A stretch of DNA of 64,000 bases, from contig MGTS01000012.1 of the NCBI GenBank assembly GCA_001799565.1, positions 1 to 64,000 on the forward strand. Direction: 5' to 3'. Numbering within the stretch: the stretch's first letter is position 1; the number at the start of each line of letters is the position of its first letter. The notes below the pieces were generated by a model. The model worked only from the letters and a program-made list of their open reading frames with translations. It had not been told where the DNA came from and ran no database searches. Both the position numbers and the translations under genes were made by a program. This DNA is from Elusimicrobia bacterium GWA2_51_34. Its GTDB lineage: Bacteria; Elusimicrobiota; Elusimicrobia; Elusimicrobiales; UBA9959. Positions 1 to 9,107 of the stretch are shown here, piece by piece.

Positions 1-67
1 AAGTCACCAGTCACAGGTTTTTTTGCGGTCGTTTCCGGCTTGTGACTTGTGACTTGTGACTTGTGAC
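1..67. repeat. heptad inverted repeat, word GTCACAA, inside the megasynthase ORF
   Basis: The right arm 39-67 is four near-perfect copies of CTTGTGA. The left arm 1-18 is complementary (AAGTCACCAGTCACAGG). They flank a 20-nt loop. On the coding strand the array reads as the heptapeptide SQVTSHK in a linker after the carrier domain. Confidence 0.8.
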
Positions 68-3000
68 CCGTTTCGTCCAGGACGAAACGGATACAGTGCC
101 TTATTGTCGGGTAATCCTTAAGCGCGACATTGTCGCGCCTTGGAATGGAATAATGTTCTCGTATGGCGGCGAAAAGCTCCGCCTGCTTTACGGTGTCAAT
201 GCCGAGGTCGGCTTCCATATCCAGGTCCAGTTCCAGCATATCCTTCGGATAGCCGGTCTTTCCGGTAATCATGGAAAGAATTTCATCCCTGACCGCGTCT
301 TCGCTAAAATTGCCATAGGCCGTAGGCTTCAGGCCGTAGGCTTCTTTGGGAGTTCCTTTATGGTTTCCGGCTTCTGTCTGACTTATGGCCTCTGGCTTAT
401 GGCTTATGGCGGGCTGCGGCGCTTTCTGCGCCGCGCCCTTTTTGTCCTTTACACGCAGAGTATTTAATACCACTTCTAGTTCAGGTGAGGTGTCGCTTGA
501 AATCTCACTCAGCCAGCGCTGATAGAGGTTGTTATTTTCAATCCGCGCCTCCCCCACCTTATAAGTGCGCTGCATAAAAGACATGGCCATATGAGAGCCG
601 AAACCGGCCGCGAAACGCAGGGCATATTCAAGGTCGTATTTTCCGCCTTTGGAAAGATTTATCCCCGCGAGTTCAGGGTCTGGTTCTTTGTAATTAGCAA
701 TGGGCGGGACAATGCCGGTGTTGAGCGCTCTTATGGCAACGGCGTCCTCAAGGCTGGCTCCCATGGTGTGGCCGGTAAAGCCTTTTACATTGCTTACCAC
801 CACTTTGTCGGCGGCGGAGCCGAAAGCTTTTTTAAGGGCCTGTACTTCCGCGGACGCGCTGCCGCCCCTGGCCGGGGTGTATGTTTCATGCGACATGAAG
901 AGAGTTTTTGCGGCTAGATGGTTCCTGTCAAGGCCGTAGAGGCGCTCAATTTTGGCCACGAATTTTTCCATGACGGAGGCCACATGGCCGGTGTCAAGCC
1001 GGGTAACGTGGAAGGCGCTGTTGGCGCTGTCGGAAAGCAGTAAGCGCGCAAGCGGCTTCATGCCCCGCGCGCGCACCAGGGTTTCATCCTCAATTACAAG
1101 CGCCACCGCGGCCGAACCAACTATCAGGCCGTGTCGCCGCTTGTCAAAAGGGAGCGCCGCTTCGGAAATGTTTTCCTTTGTGGTGGCGGTGCCTGAAGCC
1201 AGAAAACCGGGCAGGGTCCACTCATTGACGGTTTCATTTGTGATGTCGTCCGCGGCTACTACCACCACGCGCTTTGCTTTGCCAGCGCGTATCCACGATT
1301 CGGCTATGTGCACCGCCTGGGTGGTGCTGGCGCAGGCCGCGCTGATGTGCGTGGAGGGGCCTTTGGCGCCCACCCATTGGGCGAACTGGCTGTCGCCTAT
1401 CGGTATAGCTTTAAGCAGAAAATTCTGGCTGAAAGTGTAGGAGTCTTTTTTCTCCCCCGTGTGGTGCGGCTTGAAATTCTGTTCCATCCATTGCCTGAGG
1501 GCTTGCTTGTCTTCCTTGCCGCTCAGCCTTGAAATTATGGAATCATAAACTTCCCACATTTCAGCGGGGGATTTGCCGGCGTATTTGTCCATGAAGTAGG
1601 CTGAAATTTCTTTGATAAGCGATTCCATTACCGGGAAAGCGGACGCGAAGATCACGCCCGTTTCCGATGCCAGGGGTTCAGGCAACGCCCACTTCTCCGG
1701 CAGCCAGCTGCCTGTGGTGGTTTTTTTGTAATAGTGGATGAGAGGCAGGCCGGCGTCTTTAAGCGCCAGCACTCCCGCGCCCAGGGCCATCCTGAAAGTG
1801 TTATCCATGGCGTTGGCTATGTTCTTAGGCACGCCGAATTCTTTTTCCAGGTCAAAAACGCCTTTTCTGGCGGAAAGTTTTATGGCCTGGTCGACCGAGT
1901 CTATTTTTTCTATTCTGTGGTTGCCATCCGGGGACTTAACCACGCGTATTATATTTTTACCAATTTGCTTTGCGCGCCAATCAGCCGGTATGGGTTCTAT
2001 CATGTTGCGGCCTTCAAGAATCTCGTCCAGGTTATGTTCCCTGAAAAGATTATCCCAGGTGCCGGGAGTGCCGGCCGCAATGCCGGAGAAAGCGATGTCG
2101 TTCAAGTTTATGCCCAGCGCCTCAAAGCGCGCCTGGTTAAAGGATGAGGACTGCGGGGTAAAGGCTGAAGAGTCGCTTGCTTGTGACCTGTGACTTGTGA
2201 CCTGTGACTCGCCGCGTGTGTCCGCCGCGTCCGCGGCGATTGCCCAGTTCTGGTAATACGGGTTAAAGAAATTTCCGCCCTTTACCGGCAGTTTCCCCCC
2301 CCATTTCACCGGTATGCCGAGCGCCGTCATGTTCGCCAGAAGGTCGTTGAATTCAGTTATGCCGCCGCGCTTCGGATGGTTGGAGGAAAGTATGGTGATA
2401 TCGCTCTTATTTTTAAAAGTGGAAGCCGCGAACGCGCTGAGCACCCGTTTGGGGCCGCATTCTATGAAAGTGCGTACTCCGTCGGAATACATCCGTTCAA
2501 GCTGTTTTATAAATTCCACAGGGCTTACCATCTGCTTGATCAGCATGTCATAAACGCCCTGACGATCCGCGGGAAAGTAATCCGCTGTCACATTTGAAAG
2601 TATGGGTATCGCGGAGGGAGATATCGGTATGCTTTCAAGGAACTGCCTGTACGGGCCCATGGCGGGCTCAATAATGCTTGAGTGGAAAGCGTGGGAAACC
2701 GCTATTTCCTGGGCCTGCACGCCAAGCGAAGTGAACAGCTCTATGGCCTGCTCCACCGCTTTTTTCTCCCCCGCTATTACGGTCTGCAGAGGACAGTTTT
2801 TATTGGCGCATATAACGTAGCCTTTTATTTTCTTGAGTTCGGCTTCCACCTTATTGTGGGGCCAGGCCACCGAGGCCATCTTGCCCGGGTCTTTTACCTT
2901 TACTTTGGACATTTCCTTCGCGCGGCTGGTAACGGCGCGCAGGCCGTTTTCAAAGGTGAAAATACCGGCGGCGGTGGCGGCGGCGTATTCACCAAGGCTG

Positions 3001-5093
3001 TGGCCGATGGCCATATCGGGCTTTATGCCGAACTGTCCTAAAAGGCGGAACATGGCGATATCCGCCGTCATCATGGCGGGCTGCGTCAGCTGCGTCTGTT
3101 TTATGGAGGCCTCGCGTTTTTCCAGTTCCTCTTTTGATTCCTCCGGTTTTGACCAGAGCACTTCGGTCAGGCGCGTATCTATCATTTTTTCAAGTATGGC
3201 GTCGGCTTCGTCAAAGGTGTCCTGCACTATCTTATATTTGCCGGCAAGGTCGCGCATCATGTCCACGTACTGCGAACCCTGTCCCGGAAAGAGAAAACCG
3301 GTTTTAGCGGCGTTTTTGCCGGTTTTAAAGGTGTATACACCCTTCAGTTTTAAGTTAAGCGGCGGCGCAGTCCAAGTCTCCTCTTTGGCGCTTTTCTCCA
3401 AAAAGGCTATTTTTTCTTTCAAATCCGCCGGCGATTTGGCCACTATGGAAACGCCCCACTTTTCGCGCGGTTTTTCGGCTAGGGTATGCGTGAATTGTAC
3501 CAGCGGGTATGTTTCATGCCATTTTGAAACAACTGAAGCGGCAAATTCTTTTGCCTGATCTATCACGCCTTTTTGCGTAGGGGCCGTGAATATAGCGGCT
3601 TCCCCCTGCAGGTGTGAGAACGGAATTTTCGGGTTTTCCCGGATTTCAACGGCGGAACTCTCTTTTTCACCCCCGGCTTTTATGTAAAGCTGGTGGCCGG
3701 GGCCGGTATATTCTTCCATGGTCACATGGAAATTTGCGCCGCCGAAACCGAAAGAAGACACATTGGCCCTGCGCGTTCCCTGTTTTTTCCACTCTTCCTT
3801 TTTCGTAATTACGCGGAACAGGTTTAAGTCTATGCCGGGATTGGGCTTTACGCAGTTAATTGATGGCGGAAGGATTTTGTTGTACAGCGCGAGCGCCGTT
3901 TTGGCTATGCCCACCGCGCCTGCCGCCGCTTTTGTGTGGCCTATCTGGGATTTTATGGAGGTAAGACCTATTTTCCTTGAGCCGTCCATATGCGGCCCGA
4001 ACACTTCTTTAAGCACCTGAACTTCGGCGGCGTCGCCGACCTTGGTGGCGGTGCCGTGCGCCTCCACCATGTCCACATCCGCCGGGGAGTAATCAACCTG
4101 GGAAAAGGCGTTTTCTATGGCTATGCGCTGGCCTTTGGGATTGGGCGCGGTTATTCCCTTGCCCTTTCCATCGGAGGACGCTCCCACGGAATTTATTAAA
4201 GCGTATATTTTATCCCCGTCGCGTACCGCGTCGGAGAGGCGTTTAAGGATATATATGGAGACCGCCTCGGCCATCACAAAGCCGTTCGCCCTTTCGTCAA
4301 ATGTCCAGGAACCGTCAGCGGAAAGCGCTCCTATCTTGCAGAATTTAACATATGCCGGCGGCGACATCATTTCGTCGGCCCCGCCCGCCACCGCCATGTC
4401 AAACTTGCCGGCGCGAAGTCCAAGCACGCAATAATCAAGCGCCGCCAGGGACGAGGCGCAGGCCGCATCCATGGTCATATTCGGGCCGTTGAGGTTAAAA
4501 ACGTTGGCTATACGTCCGGCCGTTACATTTGACAATTCGCCCGGCATGGTGTCCTCGGTTATTTTAAGGATATCTCTGTCTATACCCGCCTCGTATTCGC
4601 TGATTATGGCTTCGCGCTTTTTCCCGTCAAGGGCGGCGAAGGTAGCGGTTTTCTTAAGCAGGTCTTCATTGTAGAATTTGTAAACGCGCAGATCGGTAAA
4701 CTCCTTGCGCATGGCGCCCATGGCGTTGCCGATAACGGCGGCGGCTTTTTTGGGGTCAAAAGGTTTTTTATCGTAGCCGGAATCCTCAAGAGCCATCCTG
4801 GCGGCTTCTATGGTCATCTGCTGCAGGCGGGAAATCTGGGAAGCGGTCTGCGGCGGGATTTTGTATTTTATAGAGTCAAATTTAAAACCTTCAATGAAAC
4901 CGCCTATTTTTGAATAGGTTTTGTCCTGGGTTTTATGGTCTTCGCTGTAATATAGTTTCCAGTCCCAGCGGTCAGCCGGCACTTCACTTACGCAGTTCCT
5001 GCCTTCAAGCACATTCTTCCAAAATTCATCTTTATTCATGGCTTTGGGCGCTATTATGCCCAAACCTATAATCGCTATCTTTTCATTGTTCAT
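1..5093 (-). CDS. KS-AT-KS-ACP megasynthase (PUFA/polyketide synthase-like), C-terminus off the window
   Basis: Type I iterative-type synthase that should build a polyketide or long-chain fatty acyl product. Start ATG at 5093 follows a GAGGTGAAG ribosome site; about 1,698 residues are visible in one frame. KS1 spans about residues 1-460, with active Cys212 in DAACASS and His motifs VEAHGTAT and IGHTKAA. The AT spans about 590-910, with Ser699 in GHSLGEYA. KS2 spans about 985-1530, with Cys1254 in SAACAST and retained His motifs SHETYTP and GHTMGAS. The carrier domain near 1610-1680 reads LGIDTVKQAE, so the residue aligned with the pantetheinylated Ser is Thr1634. Three linker stretches are encoded by heptamer repeats. 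KS-AT order resembles PfaA, but a second complete KS before the ACP differs from PfaA and PfaC. The product is unknown; reductive domains may lie beyond the edge. Confidence 0.9.
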   Translation of the reverse strand, partial: MNNEKIAIIGLGIIAPKAMNKDEFWKNVLEGRNCVSEVPADRWDWKLYYSEDHKTQDKTYSKIGGFIEGFKFDSIKYKIPPQTASQISRLQQMTIEAARMALEDSGYDKKPFDPKKAAAVIGNAMGAMRKEFTDLRVYKFYNEDLLKKTATFAALDGKKREAIISEYEAGIDRDILKITEDTMPGELSNVTAGRIANVFNLNGPNMTMDAACASSLAALDYCVLGLRAGKFDMAVAGGADEMMSPPAYVKFCKIGALSADGSWTFDERANGFVMAEAVSIYILKRLSDAVRDGDKIYALINSVGASSDGKGKGITAPNPKGQRIAIENAFSQVDYSPADVDMVEAHGTATKVGDAAEVQVLKEVFGPHMDGSRKIGLTSIKSQIGHTKAAAGAVGIAKTALALYNKILPPSINCVKPNPGIDLNLFRVITKKEEWKKQGTRRANVSSFGFGGANFHVTMEEYTGPGHQLYIKAGGEKESSAVEIRENPKIPFSHLQGEAAIFTAPTQKGVIDQAKEFAASVVSKWHETYPLVQFTHTLAEKPREKWGVSIVAKSPADLKEKIAFLEKSAKEETWTAPPLNLKLKGVYTFKTGKNAAKTGFLFPGQGSQYVDMMRDLAGKYKIVQDTFDEADAILEKMIDTRLTEVLWSKPEESKEELEKREASIKQTQLTQPAMMTADIAMFRLLGQFGIKPDMAIGHSLGEYAAATAAGIFTFENGLRAVTSRAKEMSKVKVKDPGKMASVAWPHNKVEAELKKIKGYVICANKNCPLQTVIAGEKKAVEQAIELFTSLGVQAQEIAVSHAFHSSIIEPAMGPYRQFLESIPISPSAIPILSNVTADYFPADRQGVYDMLIKQMVSPVEFIKQLERMYSDGVRTFIECGPKRVLSAFAASTFKNKSDITILSSNHPKRGGITEFNDLLANMTALGIPVKWGGKLPVKGGNFFNPYYQNWAIAADAADTRGESQVTSHRSQASDSSAFTPQSSSFNQARFEALGINLNDIAFSGIAAGTPGTWDNLFREHNLDEILEGRNMIEPIPADWRAKQIGKNIIRVVKSPDGNHRIEKIDSVDQAIKLSARKGVFDLEKEFGVPKNIANAMDNTFRMALGAGVLALKDAGLPLIHYYKKTTTGSWLPEKWALPEPLASETGVIFASAFPVMESLIKEISAYFMDKYAGKSPAEMWEVYDSIISRLSGKEDKQALRQWMEQNFKPHHTGEKKDSYTFSQNFLLKAIPIGDSQFAQWVGAKGPSTHISAACASTTQAVHIAESWIRAGKAKRVVVVAADDITNETVNEWTLPGFLASGTATTKENISEAALPFDKRRHGLIVGSAAVALVIEDETLVRARGMKPLARLLLSDSANSAFHVTRLDTGHVASVMEKFVAKIERLYGLDRNHLAAKTLFMSHETYTPARGGSASAEVQALKKAFGSAADKVVVSNVKGFTGHTMGASLEDAVAIRALNTGIVPPIANYKEPDPELAGINLSKGGKYDLEYALRFAAGFGSHMAMSFMQRTYKVGEARIENNNLYQRWLSEISSDTSPELEVVLNTLRVKDKKGAAQKAPQPAISHKPEAISQTEAGNHKGTPKEAYGLKPTAYGNFSEDAVRDEILSMITGKTGYPKDMLELDLDMEADLGIDTVKQAELFAAIREHYSIPRRDNVALKDYPTIRHCIRFVLDETGHKSQVTSHKPETTAKKPVTGD
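312..411. repeat. heptad inverted repeat, word GCCATAA/GCCGTAG, inside the megasynthase ORF
   Basis: The left arm 312-345 repeats GCCGTAGGCTTCAG-like units and the right arm 380-411 repeats CTTATGG units; they are complementary. The centre reads GGGAGTTCCTTT, a variant of the AAGGARYTCCTT apex. It encodes the Lys/Ala/Gly-rich linker between KS2 and the carrier domain. Confidence 0.75.
2180..2210. repeat. heptad tract, word GTCACAG/GTCACAA, inside the megasynthase ORF
   Basis: Four 7-nt units of CTTGTGAC/CCTGTGAC lie in the linker between AT and KS2 and translate as SQVTSHRSQA. Only one arm is evident. Next to it, 2215-2238 is a separate short GC palindrome (CCGCCGCGTCCGCGGCG). Confidence 0.7.
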
Positions 5094-5257
5094 CTCACTT
5101 CACCTCATCTCGTTGATTTGGAAACGGAACACTGGATTTAGGAAATAAAATCAGTCAAGCGGATAAATACCATAAAACCTATTATATTAAAAAACAGCCG
5201 CCTAATCCATATTGTATTTCTTTGGTTTTTGTATTAAGATATACGGGCGGAGGCGTA

Positions 5258-6097
5258 ATGAAGATCAAATTTTGGGGCGCCAGGGGCAGTATTCCTGTGT
5301 GCGGAAAAAAGTATCTTAAATACGGAGGCAGCACCACCTGCCTTGAGCTGCGTTCTCAAAAAAACGAGCTAATTGTTATTGACGCCGGCTCCGGTATCCG
5401 ATTACTTGGCAAGGAGCTGCTGAAAAATCCCCATAACGATTTTAACATGCTTTTTACCCATTCACACTGGGACCATGTAATGGGTTTTCCTTTTTTTGCG
5501 CCGATTTACAGTAAAAAAACCAAAATACGGATCAGGGGCTGCTCTTTTTCCCCGGATTCCGTACGCGAGATTATCGCAAAAACCATGCAGCCGCCCGGTT
5601 TCCCTGTTAAATTTGAGGAAATTTCGGCTAAATTTGAATTTGATTCGGTGTGCGCGGCCGGCTTCGATATCGGGCATGTCAGGATCGTGCCGGTGGAATT
5701 GAGCCACCCAAACCGCGGTTTGGGATATAAGTTCCTTGAAGATGGGCGCTCTTTCGTGTTCCTGACGGATAATGAACTGGGCTTTATACACCCGGATGGA
5801 CGCTCTCCGCGGGATTACGCCGCTTTCTGCCATGGAGCCGATTTGCTGGTGCATGACGCCGATTATAACGACAGTGAATACCCGCGAAGGAAAACCTGGG
5901 GGCATTCCACCTATAGGCAGGCCGTGGATCTGGCGCTGGAGGCCGGTGTTTCGGTTTTGGGCCTTTTTCACCACAATCAGGACCGCAGCGACGCGGAAGT
6001 GGACGCCGCCGTGGCCGAATGTTCCGGAATATTCAGGGGCAGGGGCTCAAAGACTAAATGCGTCGCTATTAAGGAAGGACAGGTGATAGAACTATAA
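5258..6097 (+). CDS. MBL-fold metal-dependent hydrolase
   Basis: Metallo-beta-lactamase-fold hydrolase, 279 residues, probably cytoplasmic (no signal peptide). The Zn-binding signature THSHWDH lies near residue 69, a conserved Asp lies in LLVHDADYND, and late His residues lie in WGHSTY and LFHHNQ. The opening KFWGARGSIP and the overall spacing recall the cyclic-nucleotide or phosphodiesterase-like branch (PhnP/RNase Z relatives), but the substrate cannot be read from sequence. I chose ATG 5258 over an upstream start at 5222 because GGAGG lies five bases before it and homologues begin at this beta-strand. It is divergent from the megasynthase. Confidence 0.85.
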   Translation: MKIKFWGARGSIPVCGKKYLKYGGSTTCLELRSQKNELIVIDAGSGIRLLGKELLKNPHNDFNMLFTHSHWDHVMGFPFFAPIYSKKTKIRIRGCSFSPDSVREIIAKTMQPPGFPVKFEEISAKFEFDSVCAAGFDIGHVRIVPVELSHPNRGLGYKFLEDGRSFVFLTDNELGFIHPDGRSPRDYAAFCHGADLLVHDADYNDSEYPRRKTWGHSTYRQAVDLALEAGVSVLGLFHHNQDRSDAEVDAAVAECSGIFRGRGSKTKCVAIKEGQVIEL

Positions 6098-6100
6098 AGT

Positions 6101-6190
6101 GAGAAGCAAGAAGTCAGAGTTCAGAAATCAGAAGTCAGATCCCTTGACTCTGCGACTCCAGGACTCTTGACTCCCAGACTGATTCTCTGA
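6101..6190. repeat. heptad inverted repeat, word GTCAGAA/GACTCTT
   Basis: The gap starts with AAGAAGTCAGAGTTCAGAAATCAGAAGTCAG (period about 7) and ends with CGACTCCAGGACTCTTGACTC (period 7-8). The arms are only partly complementary. It occupies the whole gap between the MBL hydrolase and the next gene. Confidence 0.65.
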
Positions 6191-6202
6191 GGTGAACCTT
6201 TT

Positions 6203-6742
6203 ATGAAATTTAATATTTATACCGCCTGGATGGACCCGATATTTTACGCCGTTGCGGCAACTTTCGCTGTTTCGCTTTTTTCCCTTGTTTATTCCATACG
6301 GCGTTATGTGGAGTTGAAGAACTCCGATGAATTTGATGAAATTCCTGGCGAAGACCCGGTATCCGCCGCCTTGCCCGCGCAGCAAACCCGTGACGCGATA
6401 CCGCCTGTGGAACAGCCGGGCGCGGAGTTCGAGGCCACCGTCCGCGTAGAGCCTGAAGCCGGCGGTTCAACGCCGCAGCCGGATTTCTCCCAGGCGGCCG
6501 CGCCGCGCGTTCCCTCGGACTCCGGAGCCGGCAGAGCCGAAACTTTCGTCAGGGGCATTTACGAGGAGCTCTCAGGGGTGGACGCGCGGCTTAAAAATAT
6601 TGAGGCTTCAGTTTCAAAAAGCAGGGTCAACAGCGATTTTACCGTTAAGTTCCTGGAGGACATACTCTCCGATCTGGATGCACTGGATAAGGAAAAAATA
6701 AAGGCACGGATAGAATACCTGCTGTCTGATTTGAAAAAGTGA
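6203..6742 (+). CDS. hypothetical single-pass membrane protein
   Basis: 179 residues, family not recognised. A hydrophobic segment at about 11-30 is followed by a basic edge (YSIRRY), which suggests an anchor with a cytoplasmic tail. Residues about 45-110 are Pro/Glu/Ala-rich and probably disordered. Residues about 115-179 are charged and helical (LKNIEASVSK, EKIKARIEYLL), likely coiled coil. GAGGTGAAC precedes ATG 6203. The stop codon overlaps the GTG start of the PorV-like gene, so the two are translationally coupled and may share an envelope role. Confidence 0.6.
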   Translation: MKFNIYTAWMDPIFYAVAATFAVSLFSLVYSIRRYVELKNSDEFDEIPGEDPVSAALPAQQTRDAIPPVEQPGAEFEATVRVEPEAGGSTPQPDFSQAAAPRVPSDSGAGRAETFVRGIYEELSGVDARLKNIEASVSKSRVNSDFTVKFLEDILSDLDALDKEKIKARIEYLLSDLKK

Positions 6743-8157
6743 AAAGGATATTTCTGCTCTGTGCTGCCGCGTTTTTGTCCGGCCGCGCTCCGGTTTTCGG
6801 GGGCTTGCTGCCTGAAGGTTCTTTCAGCGATGACGCGCGCGGCCTTACCTCCGCCTCCTTCCTTAAAACTCCGCCTTCCGCGCGCTTTGAGGCTATAGCC
6901 GGCGCCTGCCTTACCCAAAATGGTCCGCAGTCTTTTTTCTGCAACCCGGCGGGGCTGGCTTCCACTCCGAAAGGAGCCGTTTCGGCTTCGCTTGCCTATG
7001 AAAGTCTGCTTGAGGGGTCTTACAGGGCGGGTACCTCTATTATAAGAGGTTACGGGAACGGCGTTTTAGCCGTCGGTTTCCTTTATAATGATTCCTCGCC
7101 GGGAATGGATAAATTTGACGCCATGGGCCTGACGCCGCTGGGGGATTTTTCGGCTTATGATTCGTCCGCCGGCGCGGCTTTTGCCCGGCGCTATGGTCTG
7201 ACCGATTTTGGTTTCGGAGTAAAGTTTATTAAATCAAAACTGGCCGAGGCTGCCGGTACTTCCGCCGCCCTTGACGCGGGTTTTATTTTCAGGGAGCCGG
7301 GGAGCGCCAGGACCGAATTTTCACTTGCCATGAGGAACTTCGGTTTTCCGTTGAAGCTTGGCTCGCAGCGCGCCCCGCTTCCGCTTGAATTCGGCGGCGG
7401 CCTGAAATGGAAATACACCCCGGATTTTGACATTATGCTTGAGGGGCGGCTGCCGTGCGATCATTCGCCGTATCTGATAATGGCCGGTGAATGGTTCTTG
7501 GGTTTCGCGCCTTCCCCTGTTGTCAGGGCGAAGCAGGCCGGTGTATCCGGCCTTTTTGTGCGCGGAGGAGTAAATCTGAAAAATTATTCCGACCTGGGCG
7601 CTCTTGGGGCTTTTGCCGGCGGTTTCGGCCTGCGGCTGGGCGCTTTGGAATTTGATTACGCTTTTGTCCCCTACGGTGAGCTGGGTTCAACGCATCGGAT
7701 GGAAATTTCCTGGCGGGTTCCGGGCGTAAAAAAGGCGGCCGTGCCTAAAAAACCGGTGGCCAGGGACGCCTGGGCGGTTGTGGCTCCCTTTGAAAACGGC
7801 CCTGGCGTTACCGCAATACAGGCCGAAGTGTTCAGAAATCTTTTTGAAGCGGAACTTTCCGCCTCCGGCCTTTTTAAAATTATAGAAAGGGCGAAACTTG
7901 ACTTTATACTGGCTGAAAAAAAGCTTGCCTACGCGGGGCTTGCCGAAGATAAGGCCGCAGGGGAACTTGGCCGCATGACCGGGGCTGACCTTGCGGTTTT
8001 CGGCTTGGTTTCAAAAAAGGCCGAAAAATACCTGATCACGGCCAGGGTGGCGAAAGTTTCAAACGGCGAGATTTTGCGCTTTGCAGCGGCCGAGGCGGCT
8101 GAGGAATATTTTTTCCGGCAGGCGGCTAGGAAACTAGTCTCCGATCTTTCCCGTTAG
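6739..8157 (+). CDS. PorV-like outer-membrane barrel fused to a FlgO/CsgG-like domain
   Basis: 472 residues with GTG start overlapping the previous stop. An N-terminal signal peptide ends near residue 20. Residues about 30-330 have the pattern of a PorV/UPF0164-type outer-membrane beta-barrel: short amphipathic strands rich in Gly and aromatics, and an opening NPAG motif in the FFCNPAGLAS stretch typical of that family. After a Pro/Lys linker (VPKKPVARD), residues about 345-470 look like a FlgO/CsgG/LpoB-type periplasmic domain (AVVAPFENG, GLFKIIERAKLDFIL, ADLAVFGLVSKK). The fusion suggests an outer-membrane assembly or secretion role; the exact function is inference. Confidence 0.7.
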   Translation: MKRIFLLCAAAFLSGRAPVFGGLLPEGSFSDDARGLTSASFLKTPPSARFEAIAGACLTQNGPQSFFCNPAGLASTPKGAVSASLAYESLLEGSYRAGTSIIRGYGNGVLAVGFLYNDSSPGMDKFDAMGLTPLGDFSAYDSSAGAAFARRYGLTDFGFGVKFIKSKLAEAAGTSAALDAGFIFREPGSARTEFSLAMRNFGFPLKLGSQRAPLPLEFGGGLKWKYTPDFDIMLEGRLPCDHSPYLIMAGEWFLGFAPSPVVRAKQAGVSGLFVRGGVNLKNYSDLGALGAFAGGFGLRLGALEFDYAFVPYGELGSTHRMEISWRVPGVKKAAVPKKPVARDAWAVVAPFENGPGVTAIQAEVFRNLFEAELSASGLFKIIERAKLDFILAEKKLAYAGLAEDKAAGELGRMTGADLAVFGLVSKKAEKYLITARVAKVSNGEILRFAAAEAAEEYFFRQAARKLVSDLSR

Positions 8158-8158
8158 C

Positions 8159-8260
8159 CCGTCCGCCTTAGGCGGACGGGAGGTTGCAGGTATCAGGTGT
8201 CAGGTTACAGTTTTTCCCTGTCACCTGTAGCCTTAAGCCTAATCCTAAAATTACTGCAGA
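8159..8260. repeat. GC palindrome plus heptad tract, word AGGTGTC, in a convergent gap
   Basis: 8159-8181 is a palindrome centred on CCGCCTTAGGCGG that directly follows the stop codon and may act as a terminator. 8183-8260 holds period-7 units (AGGTATC AGGTGTC AGGTTAC, then CCTGTCA CCTGTAG CCTTAAG) whose inner parts pair. The CCGCCTWAGGCGG core recurs at 36046-36062. Confidence 0.65.
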
Positions 8261-8273
8261 TATCTGCCTAAGG

Positions 8274-9107
8274 CTATTTTAACTGCAATTTCAGGTTTTT
8301 TTTTATGCGTTTGAGCATTTCCGCGTGTATAAAACCGTTGGTTGCCAGCGTTTGCGTTCCGTAAGCCGCAATGTCTTTCCAGTGAGTTCCCGCAAAATCG
8401 CTCACACACCCGCCCGCTTCCTCCACCAACAGCCTGCCCGCGGCTACATCCCAGGGTTTAAGGCTGAATTCCCAGTAGCCGTCGGTGCGTCCCGCGGCGA
8501 GCCACGCCATGTCAAGCGAGGCCGCCCCCATGCGGCGCACATCGTGCGACAGCTTCATGAAGTCCGAAAAAAAAGAGCAGTAAAAATCAGCCTTATCGGC
8601 CCGGTCATAGGCAAAGCCTGTCACCAGAAGGGCTTTTGAAATGGATGACACTTTTGAGACCGTAAGACGCCTGCCGTTGAGAAAAGCGCCTCCTCCTCTG
8701 CTCGCCGTAAACACTTCCCTTCTGAAGGGGTCGCAGACTCCTCCAACCAGCAGTTCACTTCCCGCGACCAGCGCTATAGATACCGCCGCCGCGGGAAAAC
8801 CGTGTGCGTAGTTAGTGGTGCCGTCAAGCGGATCTATAACCCAAAGCCGCCCGTTTTTGCTAGGGGGTCCGCCGCGGACCCGCCCGGCGCAAAGGCCGGG
8901 GTTTTCATCTTCTTCCGCCAAAAAACCGTCTTCAGGAAATGCGGCGCGGATTACCGCTTTTATTTTTTTCTGCGAAGCCAGGTCAGCCTCCGTAAGCAGA
9001 TTGGCCCGGCCCTTCAGGCGATAACCGACATGGCCGAATTTAGCCGCCAGTATTTCGCCGCCCCCGGCAAGCGCCCGGTTGAGCACGGTCATTTCCTTCA
9101 TCGTCAT
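8274..9107 (-). CDS. inositol monophosphatase family protein (SuhB-like)
   Basis: Mg2+-dependent phosphatase of the IMPase/FBPase-like superfamily, 277 residues. The metal-site Glu pair lies in LAEEDENPG, the signature DPLDGTTNYAHGFP follows, and the C-terminal motif WDVAAGRLLVEEAGG contains the catalytic Asp. The substrate could be inositol phosphate, fructose bisphosphate, NADP or PAP. About ten extra residues (GRVRGGPPS region) between the Glu motif and DPLDGT come from a GC palindrome at 8864-8883, which looks like an in-frame insertion. Its start overlaps the stop of the upstream kinase gene by 4 nt, so they form one operon. Confidence 0.85.
   Translation of the reverse strand: MTMKEMTVLNRALAGGGEILAAKFGHVGYRLKGRANLLTEADLASQKKIKAVIRAAFPEDGFLAEEDENPGLCAGRVRGGPPSKNGRLWVIDPLDGTTNYAHGFPAAAVSIALVAGSELLVGGVCDPFRREVFTASRGGGAFLNGRRLTVSKVSSISKALLVTGFAYDRADKADFYCSFFSDFMKLSHDVRRMGAASLDMAWLAAGRTDGYWEFSLKPWDVAAGRLLVEEAGGCVSDFAGTHWKDIAAYGTQTLATNGFIHAEMLKRIKKNLKLQLK
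8864..8883. repeat. in-frame palindrome in the SuhB-like gene
   Basis: GGGTCCGCCGCGGACCC is an almost perfect palindrome inside the coding region, in a surface loop before the DPLDGT motif. Family members usually have a shorter loop here. Confidence 0.5.

Noticed and set aside
952-3558. Long plus-strand frames opposite the megasynthase (for example 952-1440 and 2833-3558)
   Set aside because: They are antisense shadows of an intact minus-strand gene with clear motifs, and their translations lack recognisable features.
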